In this document: in pieces, positions 61,328-64,000 of the stretch
Layout of the letters: each line of letters starts with the position of its first letter
Numbering within the stretch: the first letter of the stretch is position 1
DNA from: Paenibacillus sp. W2I17
GTDB taxonomy: Bacteria > Bacillota > Bacilli > Paenibacillales > Paenibacillaceae
Reading direction: 5' to 3'
NCBI RefSeq assembly: GCF_030815985.1
Contig: NZ_JAUSXM010000001.1
Coordinates: 6,696,001 to 6,760,000, forward strand
Length of the DNA: 64,000 bases
Position numbers and translations under genes: made by a program
The notes under the pieces: model-generated
Seen by the model: the letters and a program-made list of their open reading frames with translations, nothing else
Database searches by the model: none
Told to the model about the DNA's origin: nothing

Positions 61328-63280
61328 GTGAAGGGATCAAGCGTAAATCTGCGGCGCAGGTTGCTATGGAGTTTAATGATTTTAGTTTTGTTATTTTCGG
61401 CCCTGATGATCAGGCTTGCTTATGTACAGCTCGGGGAAGGCCCTGAATTGTCAGCAAAAGCAGAAGAATCCTGGCGGCGTAATATTCCTTACTCAGCCAA
61501 GCGGGGGGAGATCCTGGATCGAAATGGAACCTCTCTGGCCTATAATGTGACAACACCAACCATTATGGCTATTCCGGCTCAGGTTAAAGAAGCTGAAACG
61601 ACAGCTAAAGCGCTGGCCCCATTGCTTGGGATGACGGAAGAAAAAGTGCTCGCAACCATCAAGAAACGAGAACTCATTGTACGACTACAACCCGGCGGCC
61701 GCAAAATTACGATGGAGAAAGCTCAGCGCATCCGTGATTTGAAGCTTCCGGGTATCGTTGTTGCTGAGGACAATAAACGTTTTTATCCTTATGATGATTT
61801 GGCTGCCCATATTCTTGGTTTTACGGGCATTGATAATCAGGGCTTAACGGGTGTTGAGAAGAAATATGATGATAAGCTGAATGGTTTGAATGGCAGTGTG
61901 TCCTACTTGTCCGATGCGGCCGGAAGGCTAATGCCGGGCTCATCCGAGAAGTATGTGGAACCGAAGGACGGCCTTAACCTCAAGCTGACCATTGATAAAT
62001 CCATTCAGTCCATCATGGAGAGAGAACTGGATCAGGCCATGGTGAAGTTCCAGGCGAACTCAGCATTGGCCATAGCGATGAATCCCAAAACGGGTGAAAT
62101 CTTGGGGATGTCCAGCAGGCCGGGATACGAACCTGCCGATTATCAGCAATATCCAGCGGAGATATACAATCGCAATTTACCGATCTGGATGACCTACGAG
62201 CCGGGCTCCACATTTAAGATCATTACTTTGGCGGCAGCGCTTGAAGAGAAAAAGGTCAATCTGCAACAGGATCAATTTTTTGATCCCGGATATGTTGAGG
62301 TGGGTGGAGCCCGTCTGCGTTGCTGGAAAAAGGGCGGCCACGGAAGTCAGACCTTCTTACAAGTTGTGGAGAACTCATGTAACCCGGGCTTTGTGGCTTT
62401 GGGGCAGAGGCTGGGCAAAGAATCGCTCTTCTCCTATATTAAAGACTTTGGTTTCGGTACCAAGACAGGGATCGACCTCAGCGGAGAAGCCAGTGGAATT
62501 CTGTTCAAACTGTCCAGAGTGGGACCTGTCGAGCTTGCAACAACGGCTTTTGGTCAAGGTGTATCCGTAACGCCCATTCAGCAAGTAGCAGCTGTGTCAG
62601 CGGCCATCAATGGGGGGAAACTTTACAAGCCTTATGTTACGAAAGCGTGGGTCCATCCGGTCACAGGGGAAGTCATGGAAGAAGCCAAGCCGGAACTGGT
62701 TCGTCAGGTGATCTCGGAGAATACATCCAAACAAGTACGTGAAGCACTCGAGAGTGTTGTTGCAAAAGGTACCGGGCGTCCAGCATTCATTGATGGATAC
62801 CGGGTCGGTGGCAAAACAGGTACAGCCCAGAAGGTTATCAACGGACGTTATTCCTCGACCGAGCATATCGTATCCTTTATCGGATTTGCACCAGCAGATG
62901 ATCCACAGATTGTGGTCTATACCGCAGTTGATAATCCCAAAGGAATTCAGTTCGGAGGTGTGGTTGCCGCCCCGATTGTGCAGAACATCCTTGAAGATGC
63001 TTTGCATTATATGAATGTCCCTGTTCGGAAGGATCAGGTCGCCAAAGAATACAAGTATGGTGAAACCAAAATCGTGACAGTCCCAGACCTGACAGGAGCT
63101 ACTGTTGAAGATCTGTACGAAGACCTGAACATGAATTTTATGCTGGCGAAGTCTGGCAGTGGTAAATACGTGATTAATCAGGCACCCAAACCTGGGGCGA
63201 GGGTAGATCAGGGATCAACCATCCGCATTTATATGGGGGATGTACTGAATGATGCACATGATCACACAAAGGATGAATAA
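61328..63280 (+). CDS. spoVD: Stage V sporulation protein D (class B PBP)
   Basis: 650-aa transpeptidase for spore cortex synthesis, paired with SpoVE. Anchor helix at about 14-36, SxxK at S294 (EPGSTFKII), SCN motif (VENSCNPGFVALGQ), KTGT at K496, and one C-terminal PASTA domain (VTVPDLTGATVEDLYEDL). Order pbpB-spoVD-murE is as in Bacillus. The start is GTG 61328 after GTGGGGGGATC. The 94-bp gap from pbpB may hold its own promoter (GAATATT at 61270-61276 could be a SigE -35), though no good -10 is paired with it. Confidence 0.93.
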   Translation: MKGSSVNLRRRLLWSLMILVLLFSALMIRLAYVQLGEGPELSAKAEESWRRNIPYSAKRGEILDRNGTSLAYNVTTPTIMAIPAQVKEAETTAKALAPLLGMTEEKVLATIKKRELIVRLQPGGRKITMEKAQRIRDLKLPGIVVAEDNKRFYPYDDLAAHILGFTGIDNQGLTGVEKKYDDKLNGLNGSVSYLSDAAGRLMPGSSEKYVEPKDGLNLKLTIDKSIQSIMERELDQAMVKFQANSALAIAMNPKTGEILGMSSRPGYEPADYQQYPAEIYNRNLPIWMTYEPGSTFKIITLAAALEEKKVNLQQDQFFDPGYVEVGGARLRCWKKGGHGSQTFLQVVENSCNPGFVALGQRLGKESLFSYIKDFGFGTKTGIDLSGEASGILFKLSRVGPVELATTAFGQGVSVTPIQQVAAVSAAINGGKLYKPYVTKAWVHPVTGEVMEEAKPELVRQVISENTSKQVREALESVVAKGTGRPAFIDGYRVGGKTGTAQKVINGRYSSTEHIVSFIGFAPADDPQIVVYTAVDNPKGIQFGGVVAAPIVQNILEDALHYMNVPVRKDQVAKEYKYGETKIVTVPDLTGATVEDLYEDLNMNFMLAKSGSGKYVINQAPKPGARVDQGSTIRIYMGDVLNDAHDHTKDE

Positions 63281-63420
63281 CAGGACTTAGGGGTAGTTTG
63301 AGGCTTCTAGCGCAACAAAATTCATCCATGTGCGTTTCATTATTGGGTTGTATTGACGATATTAATAAATACAGACATATGTTAAAACAGAAGTATAATT
63401 GGAAAAGTGAGGTTATTCAT

Positions 63421-64000
63421 GTGCTTTTAAAACAATTTGCATCGATGCTGACCACCGCCCGCCTCGTGGGCGAATCAAATACAGAATGTCAAAACCTTCA
63501 GACAGATTCCCGGCAGGTAAAACCGGGTGATCTGTTTATCTGTCTTCCGGGACATACGGTAGATGGTCATGATTATGCAGAAAAAGCTGTAAATGCCGGT
63601 GCAGTTGCATTGGTGGTTGAACGGCAGCTGGACCTGCCTGTACCACAATTGCTGGTGAAGGACAGCCGATTTGCGATGGCTGTTCTGGCAGATTTCTTTT
63701 TTGACTCGCCAAGCCAAAAAATGAATATGATTGGTGTAACGGGAACGAACGGAAAAACAACGACCACCTATTTGATTGAAAAAATCATGAGTGATTACGG
63801 ACGCAAGACGGGATTAATCGGTACTATTCAAATGCGGTATGACGGTCGCACCTACCCGATGTCAGGAACAACACCAGAGGCGCTTGATCTGCAGCGTAGT
63901 CTGCATGATATGGTTCAGAAGGGTACGGAATGCTGTGTTATGGAAGTTTCTTCTCACGCATTGGAACAAGGGCGAGTAAAGGGAACAAATTTCCGTACTG
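63421..64000 (+). CDS. murE: UDP-N-acetylmuramyl-tripeptide synthetase MurE, 5' part
   Basis: First 193 codons; the gene runs past the window end. MurE adds the third residue (meso-diaminopimelate in this group) to UDP-MurNAc-dipeptide. The N-terminal UDP-binding domain has LQTDSRQVKPGDLFICLPG; the ATP site is GVTGTNGKTTTTYLIE (about residues 107-122); then GTTPEALDLQ and EVSSHALEQGR follow. GTG 63421 is preceded by GTGAGG. The overlapping ATG at 63419 hits a stop at once. The C-terminal specificity motif lies outside the window. Confidence 0.95.
   Translation, partial: MLLKQFASMLTTARLVGESNTECQNLQTDSRQVKPGDLFICLPGHTVDGHDYAEKAVNAGAVALVVERQLDLPVPQLLVKDSRFAMAVLADFFFDSPSQKMNMIGVTGTNGKTTTTYLIEKIMSDYGRKTGLIGTIQMRYDGRTYPMSGTTPEALDLQRSLHDMVQKGTECCVMEVSSHALEQGRVKGTNFRT

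Noticed and set aside
1..64000. CRISPR arrays, tRNA or rRNA genes, prophage, toxin-antitoxin or restriction systems
   Set aside because: Looked for on both strands; no regularly spaced repeats, no tRNA T-arm patterns with cloverleaf context, and no integrase, transposase, phage structural or restriction genes were seen.

Overview
The window reads as a core chromosomal segment of a low-to-mid GC, endospore-forming Bacillota, most probably a Paenibacillus or close relative. Support comes from Bacillus-type gene orders (nfeD-floA ... yqfC-yqfD-phoH-pgpH-ybeY-dgkA-cdd-era-recO-glyQS-dnaG-sigA; typA-ylaH; panE ... bshC-mraZ-rsmH-ftsL-pbpB-spoVD-murE), many sporulation genes, strong AGGAGG-type ribosome binding sites, frequent TTG and GTG starts, and a bacillithiol gene (bshC). 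The species cannot be fixed from this sequence alone. No tRNA, rRNA, CRISPR array, prophage, transposase or restriction system was seen.

Layout. 1-1.3 kb: hinT, rpsU and yqeY. 1.4-4.7 kb: a putative SigW-driven membrane operon (nfeD-like protease, flotillin floA, and a low-complexity protein at the yqfB position). 4.8-13.3 kb: a long run for sporulation, RNA maturation and lipid/nucleotide salvage (yqfC, yqfD, phoH, pgpH, ybeY, dgkA, cdd, era, yqzL, recO), interrupted by two dispersed palindromic repeats. 13.4-22.5 kb: T-box-controlled glyQS, yaiI, the dnaG-sigA macromolecular synthesis operon, trmK and a NIF3-like gene. 22.5-23.2 kb: RNase P RNA with its own promoter and a shared bidirectional terminator. 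23.2-31 kb: an accessory-looking stretch: divergent aminotransferase/MocR regulator pair, CotD-like coat protein, membrane-anchored subtilase with a sensor-like N-terminal half, several small conserved proteins and a lytic transglycosylase. 31-38 kb: cysteine desulfurase-thiI, a divergent TerC pair, a LiaF-like membrane protein and typA. 38-45.5 kb: ylaH, an LCP cell-wall ligase, a flavin-reductase-like protein, ylaJ, ylaK, an orphan binding-protein-like gene, a secreted coiled-coil protein and a DUF2626 protein. 45.8-56.7 kb: gerR/rsfA-type regulator, panE, a DUF3397 protein, a complete oligopeptide ABC transporter (opp), bshC and S-adenosylhomocysteinase. 57-64 kb: the start of the division and cell-wall (dcw) cluster, cut by the window end inside murE.

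Functional themes. Translation and RNA quality control (era, ybeY, rnpB, glyQS, trmK, thiI with its sulfur donor, typA) sit beside replication and transcription initiation (dnaG, sigA). Envelope work is shared by floA/nfeD, dgkA, LCP, the dcw genes and two penicillin-binding proteins, one vegetative (pbpB) and one for spore cortex (spoVD). Sulfur and thiol metabolism recurs (ahcY next to bshC; cysteine desulfurase next to thiI).

I do not see a wholly new multi-gene system. The least ordinary items are: an RNase P RNA whose signature blocks follow the ancestral (type A) pattern rather than the Bacillus type B pattern; two families of dispersed palindromic elements, one in two length variants; a subtilase with a Cache-like N-terminal region; a MocR/aminotransferase divergon with four copies of a TAACAG half-site; and several uncharacterised secreted or membrane proteins.
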